Assembly: GCA_002995625.1 (NCBI GenBank)
Contig: PVBP01000001.1
Location: forward strand, 35,749-99,748
Length of the DNA stretch: 64,000 nt
Origin: Lysobacteraceae bacterium
GTDB lineage: Bacteria > Pseudomonadota > Gammaproteobacteria > Xanthomonadales > Ahniellaceae
Direction of reading: 5' to 3'
The position numbers and the translations under genes were made by a program. Of the stretch, positions 54,592 to 64,000 are shown one piece after another. Under the pieces are notes generated by a model that was not told where the DNA came from, ran no database searches, and worked only from the letters and a program-made list of their open reading frames with translations. Every line of letters starts with the position of its first letter. The stretch's first letter is position 1.

Positions 54592-55350
54592 ATGTCCGAC
54601 CCGGAACGTCCGCGCCTGTCGGTCCTCGCCATCGAAGACGACCCGATCCTCGGCCGCTTCCTGGTCGATGCGCTCGCCGGCGCGGGCCATTCCGTGCAGC
54701 TCGCGACCACGGGCGCCGCGGCGCTCGACGCCGCGCGGCGCGAACGCTTCGACCTGATCCTGGTCGACCTGCAGCTCCCCGACGCCGACGGCGCCACCCT
54801 GCTCGCGCGATTGCGCGACGACGCGGGGGCTGCCTCGCGGCAGGCCTCCGCGATCGCGATGTCGGGCGAGCTGCCACCGGCGCGCCGCGCCGCGCTGATC
54901 GCCGCGGGGTTCCTCGACGCGTGGCAGAAGCCGGTCTCGCTCGCGACGCTCGAATCGCTCGATCGCCACCGCGTCCGTGAGCCCGGAACGGACGCGCTGC
55001 GGGCCGCCGACGCGACCGACGACCGCCTGCTCGACGACGACGCCGCGCTCGAACGACTCGGCAGCGCGGCCACCGTGGCCGCGCTGCGCGGACTGCTGGC
55101 CGGCGAACTGCCGCGCCAGTGGCGCTCGATCGGCGAGGCCGTCGACGCCGGCGACGTGCAGGCCGCGCTCGCGATCCTGCATCGCGCCCGTGGCGGCTGC
55201 GCGCTGTGCGGCGCGAATGCCGCCGTGGCAGCCCTGGGCGGCCTCGCGCACGCGCTGCGCGAGGGCCTCGACCCGAGCGCGGCACGCGCCCGCGCCGGCG
55301 CGGCGGTCGAGCGCACGGTCGCGCGACTCGTCGACGACCGGCCGCCCTGA
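54592..55350 (+). CDS. Receiver-HPt fusion signalling protein
   Basis: The 252-residue protein has an N-terminal receiver domain with acidic pocket E15, D16, D17, phosphoacceptor D59 and K113. A C-terminal four-helix HPt-like domain has H197 in LHRARGGCALCGA, which fits the HxxKGxxxxxG consensus. There is no DNA-binding or enzymatic output, so it should act as an intermediate in a phosphorelay with a separate hybrid kinase. It is a single gene beside rlmD, a position that in other gammaproteobacteria is often next to barA/gacS-type sensor genes. The link is inference. Confidence 0.85.
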   Translation: MSDPERPRLSVLAIEDDPILGRFLVDALAGAGHSVQLATTGAAALDAARRERFDLILVDLQLPDADGATLLARLRDDAGAASRQASAIAMSGELPPARRAALIAAGFLDAWQKPVSLATLESLDRHRVREPGTDALRAADATDDRLLDDDAALERLGSAATVAALRGLLAGELPRQWRSIGEAVDAGDVQAALAILHRARGGCALCGANAAVAALGGLAHALREGLDPSAARARAGAAVERTVARLVDDRPP

Positions 55351-55361
55351 CGCCGCGGACC

Positions 55362-56504
55362 TCAGTCGCGAACGATCTCCGACTCGACGACGAGGTCCAG
55401 CACGTGGACCGGCTCGGCGTCGCCAGCCGGCTGGTAGCGGTTCACGCGCACGACGTTGCGGGTGCCCGGCTCGTGCGTGTAGCCCTCGATCGTGCCGGTG
55501 AACACCTGCCACTCGCCCGGCTCGCCGCTGCGGAGGCCCCGCTCGTCGAAGCGGATCTCGCGCACCGAGAGACACTGCGCGCTGGCGTCGGGCTCGGGGC
55601 ACGGCACGGTCCGCGCGGCGACCTCGAGGAACACGCCGGTCGGAGGTCCGTACAGCGCCTCCGGGGTCTTGCGCCCGACGAGCATCAGCGCGCTGCCATC
55701 GGCGGAGACCAGCGCGACGGTCGGATCCGGCCCGCGCACGAGCACCGCCCGCGCAGGCGCCGCGAGCACGGCCGCGAGCGCGCGATCGGCGTCCATCAGC
55801 GCTGGCTCGCACGCCATCAGGGTCGCGGTCATGGCGCCGGCAACGAGGCGGCCGTCGGCGTCGAGCTGGTATCCGCCGCGCAGGCCGTTGCAGCCACCCT
55901 TGGCCATGAAGCGGTCCGGTTCGAAGCGGAACTCGAACGGGCGCTCGGCCGGCAGCAGCGCGTCGATGCGCTGACCGCCGGCGGTGACGGCCGACTCGAG
56001 GCGCCAGTGATGGTCGACGAGGAGTTGCGCGGAAACCGCGTCGCCGGCCGCCTGCGCTTCGGTCAGCCGCGCCAGCGAGCCCCCGGGCGCGTCGGGACCG
56101 GGGCGGGATCCGTCGTCGTTCAGGACGAACAGCCGCCCTTCGCCGACCTGGAACCTGCGGCGGTCGCCTGCCCCTTCGAGCACGATCGAGTTGCCGTCGG
56201 GGAGCCAGCTGAAGCGACCGGCGGCCGAGGCCGCGTCGGCGTCCGGCTGGAGCCGCAGGCTCTGCATCGCGAAGGTGCCGTCGCTGCCGAGCGTGAGCCG
56301 GGTCCGGATCCCGGCGCAGTCGGCACAGGGCAGCACGCCCTCATAGGTGCCGGCCCAGTCGAGCGCGAGGCGGCTGGTGGATTTGTCCGGCACCGCAGGC
56401 TGGGCCCCGCCGGGCTCCGACCGGGGCTCGGCCCCGTCCGGCCGGCCGCACGCCGCGAGGACGAGTCCAACGGTGATCGTGACCAGGATCCGGCTGCGCG
56501 ACAT
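55362..56504 (-). CDS. Lipoprotein with NlpE-like, META and DUF4377 domains
   Basis: The precursor is 380 residues. A lipobox VLAAC gives C19. An NlpE N-terminal-like domain (about 48-130) with the CxxC C60/C63 in LPCADCAGI is followed by a META domain (about 165-265; HWRLES, GGCNGLRGGYQL, LMACEP) and a DUF4377-like C-terminal domain (about 285-375; CLSVREIRFDE). Each module is known separately in envelope-stress or surface lipoproteins; their fusion in one chain suggests a periplasmic or outer-membrane envelope sensor. It is convergent with the REC-HPt gene. Confidence 0.82.
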   Translation of the reverse strand: MSRSRILVTITVGLVLAACGRPDGAEPRSEPGGAQPAVPDKSTSRLALDWAGTYEGVLPCADCAGIRTRLTLGSDGTFAMQSLRLQPDADAASAAGRFSWLPDGNSIVLEGAGDRRRFQVGEGRLFVLNDDGSRPGPDAPGGSLARLTEAQAAGDAVSAQLLVDHHWRLESAVTAGGQRIDALLPAERPFEFRFEPDRFMAKGGCNGLRGGYQLDADGRLVAGAMTATLMACEPALMDADRALAAVLAAPARAVLVRGPDPTVALVSADGSALMLVGRKTPEALYGPPTGVFLEVAARTVPCPEPDASAQCLSVREIRFDERGLRSGEPGEWQVFTGTIEGYTHEPGTRNVVRVNRYQPAGDAEPVHVLDLVVESEIVRD

Positions 56505-56678
56505 GCGATCGTCCTCGGCTGGATGGGGGAGCGGCTGGCGGCCGGCATCGCGCCGCGTGCCGCGCAACGCCGGCGCGGCTCGAACCAGGGACCCACTATA
56601 CCGGGCAGGATCGTCCGGACTGCGAACCCGGCGCCGGCCCCGCGCCGTGCTCCCGACCGCAACGCTGCGACCCGGTCC

Positions 56679-57419
56679 TCACGAGGCGTCGGTATCGGCC
56701 GTTCTCGATCGCGCCGAAGCCGCCACCGCCCAGGCCTGCAGGCCCCGCCCACCCAGCTGATGCGTCACCAGCTCGCGAAACAGCCGCTTCAGCTCGCGCA
56801 GGCAGTCGCGATCGGGCTGGGTCTCGGCACCCAGGGCCAGCAGCGAGCGGCCGGCGATGGTCGTGCCGCGATCGTCGTCGAGGCCGACCGCGATCGCGCC
56901 GGCCTCGGCCGCGATCCGGTAGCGGCGATCCGGCTCGATCGCCCGTCCCCCGGCGTCATGCTCGAAGCTCGGCGCGACGCCGAGGCTGCCGAGCAGGTCG
57001 CGCTCGAAGCGACGCAACGCCCACGCCTGCGCGCTCGCATCCGCGGTGCACAGTTCGCCGAGACAGGTCGCGTAACGCGCCGCGAGCTCCGGATGCGGGT
57101 CGTGCCGCGGCAGCAACCGGACCAGCAGTTCGTTGAGGTAGAGCGCCGAGAGCAGTCCCGGGCCGGACAGCGGGATCGGCGCGCCGACCGGATCGGCGCC
57201 GGTCAGCAGGCCCAGCTCGCCGCGCGACTGCCAGTCGATCTCGAGCGCCTGCAGCGGCACCACGACGCCGCGCCCGAAGCGCGGGCGGGCGCTGCGCAGG
57301 CCCTTCGCGACCAGGCCAACCCGGCCATGGTCGCGGGTCAGGACCTCGACCAGCGCGCTGGTCTCGCGGTAGGGCCGCTCGTGCAGCACGAAGGCGGGCT
57401 GCCGCTCGATCCGCTGCAT
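56679..57419 (-). CDS. recO: DNA repair protein RecO
   Basis: This 246-residue protein has an N-terminal OB fold (RIERQPAFVLHERPYRETSALVEVLTRDHGRVGLVAKG) typical of RecO, then the helical domain (RFERDLLGSLG). RecO with RecR loads RecA onto gapped DNA and anneals SSB-coated strands. The four-Cys zinc finger of some RecO proteins is not evident. It lies 7 bases downstream of era in the conserved lepB-rnc-era-recO order. pdxJ, which often follows, is not present; an intergenic stretch of 174 bases and an NlpE-type lipoprotein gene follow. Confidence 0.94.
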   Translation of the reverse strand: MQRIERQPAFVLHERPYRETSALVEVLTRDHGRVGLVAKGLRSARPRFGRGVVVPLQALEIDWQSRGELGLLTGADPVGAPIPLSGPGLLSALYLNELLVRLLPRHDPHPELAARYATCLGELCTADASAQAWALRRFERDLLGSLGVAPSFEHDAGGRAIEPDRRYRIAAEAGAIAVGLDDDRGTTIAGRSLLALGAETQPDRDCLRELKRLFRELVTHQLGGRGLQAWAVAASARSRTADTDAS

Positions 57420-57426
57420 CCGGGCC

Positions 57427-58314
57427 TCACTCGCCGTAGCCGAGCTGGCGCAGCGCGACCTCGTCGTCGGACCACGCCTCGCGCACCCGCACCGTGAGTT
57501 CGAGGAAGACCCGCGTGCCGAGCAGCTTCTCGATCGAGATCCGCGCCGCGCTGCCGATCGACTTCAGGCGCGCGCCGCCCGCGCCGATGACGATGCCCTT
57601 CTGGCCGTCGCGCTCGACCAGGATCGTCGCGGCGATCCGCGTCAGGTCCGGGCCGGATTCGAAGGCGTCGACGACGACGGTGGCCGCATAGGGCAGTTCG
57701 GCATGCAGCTGGCGCATCACCTGCTCGCGGATCATTTCCCCGACCAGGAAGCGTTCGCTGCGGTCGGTGAGGTCGTCGGGGTCGTGGATCGGCCCCGCCT
57801 CCGGCAGCAGGCGCGTGAGCTCGCGCACGAGGCCGTCGAGACCCTTCCGACGCCGCGCGCTGACCGGCACCACCGCCGCGAAATCATGACGGCCGGCCAG
57901 CTCGGCGAGTTTCGGCAGCAGCGCGCCCTTGTCGGCGACGAGGTCGACCTTGTTGAGCGCCAGGACCACCGGCCGCTCCGAATCGATCGCCGCCACGAGC
58001 GCCGCCTCGTCGTCGTCGGTCCAGCGCCCGGCCTCGGCCACCAGCAGCACCGCATCGGCCTCGTCGAGCGCCGCGCGCGCGGTGCGGTTCAGGTGGCGGC
58101 TGATCGCGCGGCCCTCGGCCGGATGGAGGCCCGGCGTGTCGATCAGCACGATCTGGTGATCCTCGCCGCTCGCGATCCCGAGAATCCGATGCCGGGTCGT
58201 CTGCGGCTTCGGCGCGGTGATGCTGATCTTCTGGCCGACCAGGGCGTTGACCAGGGTCGACTTGCCGACGTTGGGTCGTCCGACGACCGCGACATGGCCG
58301 GCGCGGAAACTCAT
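57427..58314 (-). CDS. era: GTPase Era
   Basis: The 295-residue protein has the GTPase domain with G1 GRPNVGKS (12-19), G2 PQTTRHRI, G3 DTPGLH and G4 NKVD. The C-terminal KH domain contains [15 protein letters not shown], which binds the 3' end of 16S rRNA. It assists 30S subunit maturation. The ATG overlaps the rnc stop as ATGA, giving coupled translation with RNase III, with which it works in rRNA processing. Confidence 0.97.
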   Translation of the reverse strand: MSFRAGHVAVVGRPNVGKSTLVNALVGQKISITAPKPQTTRHRILGIASGEDHQIVLIDTPGLHPAEGRAISRHLNRTARAALDEADAVLLVAEAGRWTDDDEAALVAAIDSERPVVLALNKVDLVADKGALLPKLAELAGRHDFAAVVPVSARRRKGLDGLVRELTRLLPEAGPIHDPDDLTDRSERFLVGEMIREQVMRQLHAELPYAATVVVDAFESGPDLTRIAATILVERDGQKGIVIGAGGARLKSIGSAARISIEKLLGTRVFLELTVRVREAWSDDEVALRQLGYGE

Positions 58315-59000
58315 GCCGCAGCCCCTGAATCCTTCGGTTCCGAGAGCGCCGAGAGCACGCGCGCCGCGGCCTCGAGTTCGGCCGCGCGGCGGCTGCTGCC
58401 GTGCCCGACCGCCTCGAGCGCGGGCTCGCGCAGACGGCAGCGCGCGGCGAAGGTGCGCCGCGCGTCGTTGGCCGGCGCCTCGACCAGTTCGTAATCGGGC
58501 AGCGGCAAGGCCCGCCCCTGCAACCACTCCTGCAGGGCGGTCTTGGGATCCTTCGGAATCCGGCCGTCGCCGAGCGCCGCCAGCCGCGGCTCGAGCAACG
58601 GTTGCAGCACGGCGCGCGCCGCCTCGATCCCGGCGTCGAGCCAGATCGCGCCGATCAGCGCCTCGAAACCGTCGGCGAGGATCGAGTCCCGCCGCCAGCC
58701 GCCGGACTTGAGCTCGCCGGGGCCGAGCCGCAGGTGCTCGCCGAGTCCGATCTCGCGCGCCATCGCCGCGAGGCTGGCCTCGCGCACGATCTCGGCCCGG
58801 AGTCGCGTCAGTTCGCCCTCGGTGCGGTTCGGAAACCGCGCGTACAGCGCCTCGGCGACCAGCAGTCCGACCACCGCATCGCCCAGGAACTCGAGCCGTT
58901 CGTTGTGGGCGCGACCCGCGCTCCGGTGCGTCAGCGCGGTCTCGAGCAGGCCGGGATCGGCGAAGCGGTGGCCCAGTCCTCGCACGCTCGCGGCCGACAC
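58311..59000 (-). CDS. rnc: Ribonuclease III
   Basis: The 229-residue protein has the signature [14 protein letters not shown] (about 33-46, with E37 and D41), the second acidic site in [16 protein letters not shown], and a C-terminal double-stranded RNA-binding domain (about 155-225). It processes rRNA precursors and structured mRNAs. It lies between the DUF4845 gene (7 bases upstream) and era (overlapping), the standard order in gammaproteobacteria. Confidence 0.97.
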   Translation of the reverse strand: MSAASVRGLGHRFADPGLLETALTHRSAGRAHNERLEFLGDAVVGLLVAEALYARFPNRTEGELTRLRAEIVREASLAAMAREIGLGEHLRLGPGELKSGGWRRDSILADGFEALIGAIWLDAGIEAARAVLQPLLEPRLAALGDGRIPKDPKTALQEWLQGRALPLPDYELVEAPANDARRTFAARCRLREPALEAVGHGSSRRAAELEAAARVLSALSEPKDSGAAA

Positions 59001-59007
59001 GTGCGGC

Positions 59008-59385
59008 CTACTGCGACGTCGGTCCGAGCGCGACGGTGTGGTCGAAGGTCACGACGTAGTCGAGGTTCGCGACCATGTTGCCGCGGCTCTCGTACTTGAC
59101 CCGCAGGTTGTAGCCCTGACCGGCGCGCTCGAGCTTGACCGCGTCGGGCTGCAGGGTCACGTAGTTGATGTAGAGCTTGGCATCGAGCCGCTTGCGGATG
59201 TCGGCCGGCGTCTTGGACCCGATGCCCGGTTCGCTCGCGATCTCCTTCATCGCGGTGCGCACCGCATGATGCTCCGCATAGGGCGGGAACAGCTTCATGA
59301 TGATGAAGGCGAAGAAGCCGGCGATGATCAGCACGATCACGAAGCCGAGCAGCGTCATCCCGCGCGTGTACCTGGCCGATTGCAT
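59008..59385 (-). CDS. DUF4845 membrane protein
   Basis: The protein is 125 residues. A single N-terminal span (about 10-31, [17 protein letters not shown]) is followed by a small periplasmic domain containing the family pattern [26 protein letters not shown]4845 genes are almost always found between lepB and rnc, as here. The pilin-like N-terminus (short leader then hydrophobic helix) has been noted for this family, but no clear prepilin peptidase site is present. Molecular function is unknown. Confidence 0.92.
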   Translation of the reverse strand: MQSARYTRGMTLLGFVIVLIIAGFFAFIIMKLFPPYAEHHAVRTAMKEIASEPGIGSKTPADIRKRLDAKLYINYVTLQPDAVKLERAGQGYNLRVKYESRGNMVANLDYVVTFDHTVALGPTSQ

Positions 59386-59451
59386 CGTGGTTCTCCTAGC
59401 CCGATCCGCACCCGACTCGGACCCTCCGGTCCGCTGCGAGACTCTACCCGA

Positions 59452-60267
59452 TCAGCGGATCACCGTGCCCATCCGGTCGAGGTCGAGACCGCCGTTGCGG
59501 CGATCCCAGCTGAGCCAGATGAAGAAGGCCTTGCCGACCAGGTTGCGCTCCGGCACCACGCCCCAGATCCGGCTGTCCTGGCTGTTCGAACGGTTGTCGC
59601 CCATCACGAAGTACTCGCCCGGCCCCACCGTCCACTGGCCCTCCGGCCCCCCCGCGAACTGGGGTGCGCGGCCGAGCAGGATCTGGTGCTCGCGCTCGCC
59701 GAGGCGTTCCGCCAACACCGCATAGCCGCGATAGTCCCGGGTGCGGCTCTCGACCTCGTAGGCGCCGACGGGCGTGAGTTCGACCGGCTCGCCATTGATG
59801 AAGATCCGGCGCTCGCGGACCGTGATCTCGTCGCCGGGCAGGCCGACGACGCGCTTGATGTAGTCCTGGTTGCGGAGCGGATCGTCCGGCCCGAGTCCGG
59901 GATACCGGAACACGACCACGTCCCCGCGCTGCGGCGCGCCCACCTCGATCACCTGGCGGTTGATCACCGGCAACTTGATGCCGTACGCGAACTTGCTGAC
60001 CAGGATGAAGTCTCCGTCGAGCAGCGTCGGCATCATCGAGTCGGACGGGATCCGGAACGGCTCGGCGACGAACGAGCGCAGCACCAGCACGAACGCGATC
60101 ACCGGGAAGAACGACCGGCAGTACTCGACCAGCACCGGCTCCTTCGCGGCCGGGTCGGCGGCCAGCCGGCGCCGACGGAACGCGAAGTGGTCGATCGCCC
60201 AGACGATGCCTGTGAACAGCGTCAGCGCGACGAACAGCGCCGAGAAATCGAGATCCATCTGGTCCAT
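59452..60267 (-). CDS. lepB: Signal peptidase I
   Basis: The 271-residue protein has two N-terminal hydrophobic segments (about 8-25 and 54-66). The catalytic serine is S77 in IPSDSMMPTL, and the base is K138 in DYIKRVVGLPGDE. Box E GDNRSNSQDSR is present. It cleaves signal peptides of exported proteins at the outer face of the inner membrane. It lies 122 bases downstream of lepA, a conserved arrangement. Confidence 0.97.
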   Translation of the reverse strand: MDQMDLDFSALFVALTLFTGIVWAIDHFAFRRRRLAADPAAKEPVLVEYCRSFFPVIAFVLVLRSFVAEPFRIPSDSMMPTLLDGDFILVSKFAYGIKLPVINRQVIEVGAPQRGDVVVFRYPGLGPDDPLRNQDYIKRVVGLPGDEITVRERRIFINGEPVELTPVGAYEVESRTRDYRGYAVLAERLGEREHQILLGRAPQFAGGPEGQWTVGPGEYFVMGDNRSNSQDSRIWGVVPERNLVGKAFFIWLSWDRRNGGLDLDRMGTVIR

Positions 60268-60389
60268 GTCGGCCTTCCATCCCCTGTCCTGCGTGCGTCC
60301 GGGCGGTCGGAACCCGCCGCGCCCCGATTGGTTCCCCGATCAACGCCACCGCCCGCGCGCCGTCCGCGACGCGCCCGCCGCGCCCGGGC

Positions 60390-62183
<1,794 letters not shown>

Positions 62184-62338
62184 CTGTCAGCGCCAGCCGG
62201 CGGCGGCCGACGCGACGCGGCGGCTCGGGGATATCGAGGCAATCCCGCGATTATCGCAGAACGCCGCGCCGGATTCGTCGACGCCGCGTCTTCGGCGGCG
62301 CCGGGACCTCGCCGGCCCCGGCGCCGCCGCGCCTGCCA

Positions 62339-63769
62339 TCAGCGGCCGGCTTCCGGACGGATCGCGACGAACACGTTGGCGTCGCCGCGCCGGACCAGCA
62401 GCATGATCGCCTGGCCGGCCCGCGCGGCGCCGGCCGCCCGCTCGAACTCGGCGACCGTGCGCACCGTCTGGTTGCCGACCCGCAGGATCACGTCGCCGGG
62501 CTGGATCCCGGCACGACCGGCCGCCTGGCCCGTCACCCGGTCCACCAGCACGCCGGCATCGACGCCGAGCTGCTGCCGCTGCTCGGCGGTCAGGGCCCGC
62601 ACCGTCAGGCCGAGCGCGGTCCCGGTTCCGCCGGCAGTCCCGCCGCCCGCGGTGGCGGAGGAGCCGGCAGCCGGCGCCGTCGGACCGCCCAGCTCCGCGA
62701 CGGTGACCGGCACGTTCAGCGTGCGGCCGTCCCGGAACACGCCGAGCGTCGCGCGGGTGCCCGGCGCGGTCGCGCCGACCATCGGCGGCAGCTCCGAGGA
62801 GTCCCCGATCTCGCGCCCGTTGAACGACGTGATGACGTCGCCGACCCGCACGCCGGCCTTCTCGGCGGCACTGCCGGGCTGGATCTCCGCCACCAGCGCG
62901 CCGGCGGGACGCGGCAGCCCGAGGGCTTCGGCGCGGTCGCGGTCGATGTTCTGGATCTGTACGCCGATCACGCCGCGGCTGACGCGGCCCTTGGTGCGGA
63001 GCTGGTCGCTGACGCTCTTGGCGGTGTTGATCGGGATCGAGAACGAGAGACCGATCGATCCGCCCGAGGTCGAGAAGATCTGCGAGTTGATCCCGACCAC
63101 CTCGCCGGCGAGGTTGAACAGCGGACCGCCCGAGTTGCCGCGGTTGATCGCGACGTCGGTCTGGATGAACGGCACGTAGCGCTGGTCGTTGCCGAGCGTG
63201 CGACCGACCGAACTCACGATGCCCGCGGTCACCGTCTCCTCGAGCCCGAACGGCGAGCCGATCGCCAGGACCCACTGACCGGGCTTGAGCCGGTCGGAGT
63301 CGCCGAGCGCGACGGTCGGCAGTCCCGTGGCCTCGACCTTGAGCAGCGCGATGTCGGTGTCGCGATCGGAACCGACGACCCGCGCCACCAGCTCGCGGCG
63401 GTCACGCAGGCGCACGGTCACCTCGTCGGCGCCGTCGATCACGTGGTGGTTGGTGAGGACGTAGCCATCCGCGGAGATCACGAATCCCGAGCCCCCGGAG
63501 ATCCGCTCGGGCCGCGGGCCGCGCGGCATGCCCGGCATGCCGGGCATCGGGCCGAAGAAGCGCCGGAACAGCTCGGGGATCTCCTCGGGACTCATCTGCG
63601 AGGGATCGTTCGCATCGGCGCGGGTCTTGCGCGCCGTGATGTTGACCACGGCCGGCGCGTTGCGCTCGACGATCGTCGTGAAGTCGGGCAGCTGGGCCGG
63701 CGCGGCCGGCGCGACCAGGCTCATGACGACCGCGAACAGCAGGGTCGTCAGCAGGGACTTGTTCGTCAT
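62339..63769 (-). CDS. mucD: Periplasmic serine protease of the DegP/DegQ/MucD family
   Basis: The 476-residue precursor has a signal peptide ending PAAPA near residue 25. The catalytic triad is H109 (TNHHVI), D139 (DTDIALLK) and S213 (GNSGGPL). Two PDZ domains follow at about 260-350 and 375-470. A Met/Pro/Gly-rich Q-linker-like insert (GPMPGMPGMPRG) lies near 73-84. It degrades or refolds misfolded envelope proteins. The position before lepA matches mucD in Pseudomonas and Xanthomonas, where it belongs to the sigma-E stress response. The regulator genes would lie beyond the window edge. Confidence 0.94.
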   Translation of the reverse strand: MTNKSLLTTLLFAVVMSLVAPAAPAQLPDFTTIVERNAPAVVNITARKTRADANDPSQMSPEEIPELFRRFFGPMPGMPGMPRGPRPERISGGSGFVISADGYVLTNHHVIDGADEVTVRLRDRRELVARVVGSDRDTDIALLKVEATGLPTVALGDSDRLKPGQWVLAIGSPFGLEETVTAGIVSSVGRTLGNDQRYVPFIQTDVAINRGNSGGPLFNLAGEVVGINSQIFSTSGGSIGLSFSIPINTAKSVSDQLRTKGRVSRGVIGVQIQNIDRDRAEALGLPRPAGALVAEIQPGSAAEKAGVRVGDVITSFNGREIGDSSELPPMVGATAPGTRATLGVFRDGRTLNVPVTVAELGGPTAPAAGSSATAGGGTAGGTGTALGLTVRALTAEQRQQLGVDAGVLVDRVTGQAAGRAGIQPGDVILRVGNQTVRTVAEFERAAGAARAGQAIMLLVRRGDANVFVAIRPEAGR

Positions 63770-64000
63770 CGTGGCATCCTCTTGGCGAGTCGTTTGATTG
63801 GTCCGTCGGAACCCTTGTCCCGCGCGGGAGTTCCCGAATGGGCGCCCGGGCGCCCTTCGTCAAGACGCTGCCCGTGAACGGCAGCCGAAGAACCGGTCGC
63901 AAGGCGCCACGCCGGGCTCGCCCGCGTGCGGGCCGCAGCACGCGCGCCGTCCAGGTCGGTCCGCGCGCCGCCGCGCACCGGGCCGCCGCGCACGGACGCA
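63770..64000. other. Window end upstream of mucD, no certain gene
   Basis: No convincing gene was found. On the minus strand one frame is open from the edge to a TGA that overlaps the mucD ATG as ATGA. Its first part has G/C third-position bias, so it could be the C-terminal tail of an upstream gene, but the sequence (RTDLDGARAAARTRASPAW) is Arg/Ala-rich and matches nothing I recognise. Confidence 0.35.

Overview
The window is chromosomal DNA of a very GC-rich (by eye near 70 %) Gram-negative bacterium. The block mucD/degQ - lepA - lepB - DUF4845 - rnc - era - recO, a lexA/nagZ/hpt/mtnP neighbourhood, a CopL-like Cys-rich protein, and secreted proteins ending in IFxxGFE-like tails point to a gammaproteobacterium near the Lysobacterales (Xanthomonadales). 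The genus cannot be fixed from sequence alone. No rRNA, tRNA, CRISPR array, insertion sequence, phage gene or replication origin was seen. Genes are densely packed, with many 4-base ATGA/GTGA overlaps, and codons are strongly biased to G/C in third position.

Layout: (1) 1-8.9 kb: the start of a Rieske protein, a small membrane protein, a large secreted beta-helix/seven-repeat protein, and a divergent pair made of an FHA-AAA+ (sigma-54 activator-like) regulator and a transmembrane Ser/Thr kinase with a long C-terminal region. (2) 8.9-13.3 kb: a MacAB-like export operon (adaptor, ATPase, two FtsX-type permeases). (3) 13.5-19.2 kb: an FAH-family enzyme, a histidine kinase/response regulator/porin set, a secreted NTF2-like protein and mscL. 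(4) 19.3-27 kb: acs, a small membrane ORF without a usual start, an SGNH hydrolase, an M28 lipoprotein peptidase, a TonB-domain lipoprotein, an HExxH protein and a SpoU methyltransferase. (5) 27-31.6 kb: a CDGSH protein, RND adaptor and RND pump. (6) 31.8-42 kb: a metal-handling region. It holds MerC divergent from a zinc-type zrgABCD operon across a Zur-like palindrome, a K+ or Na+/H+ antiporter, a CopL-like protein, a MerP/MerT-like pair and a PCuAC chaperone. (7) 39.6-45.7 kb: two secreted metzincins and a DUF5916 protein. (8) 45.7-50.2 kb: MrfA/MrfB-like DNA-repair genes divergent from an N-terminally extended lexA. (9) 50.2-56.5 kb: methylthioinosine/hypoxanthine salvage, nagZ, a CYTH protein, rlmD, a REC-HPt protein and an NlpE-META-DUF4377 lipoprotein. 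(10) 56.7-63.8 kb: the recO-era-rnc-lepB-lepA-mucD block.

The most interesting signals are a shared C-terminal IF-x-x-G-[FD]-[FE]-type tail on three unrelated secreted proteins; a degenerate GAFTGA loop (GVATGV) in the FHA regulator paired with a kinase; the mrfAB-lexA divergent unit with a GAAC-N7-GAAC site; and the Zur-type palindrome between merC and zrgA.
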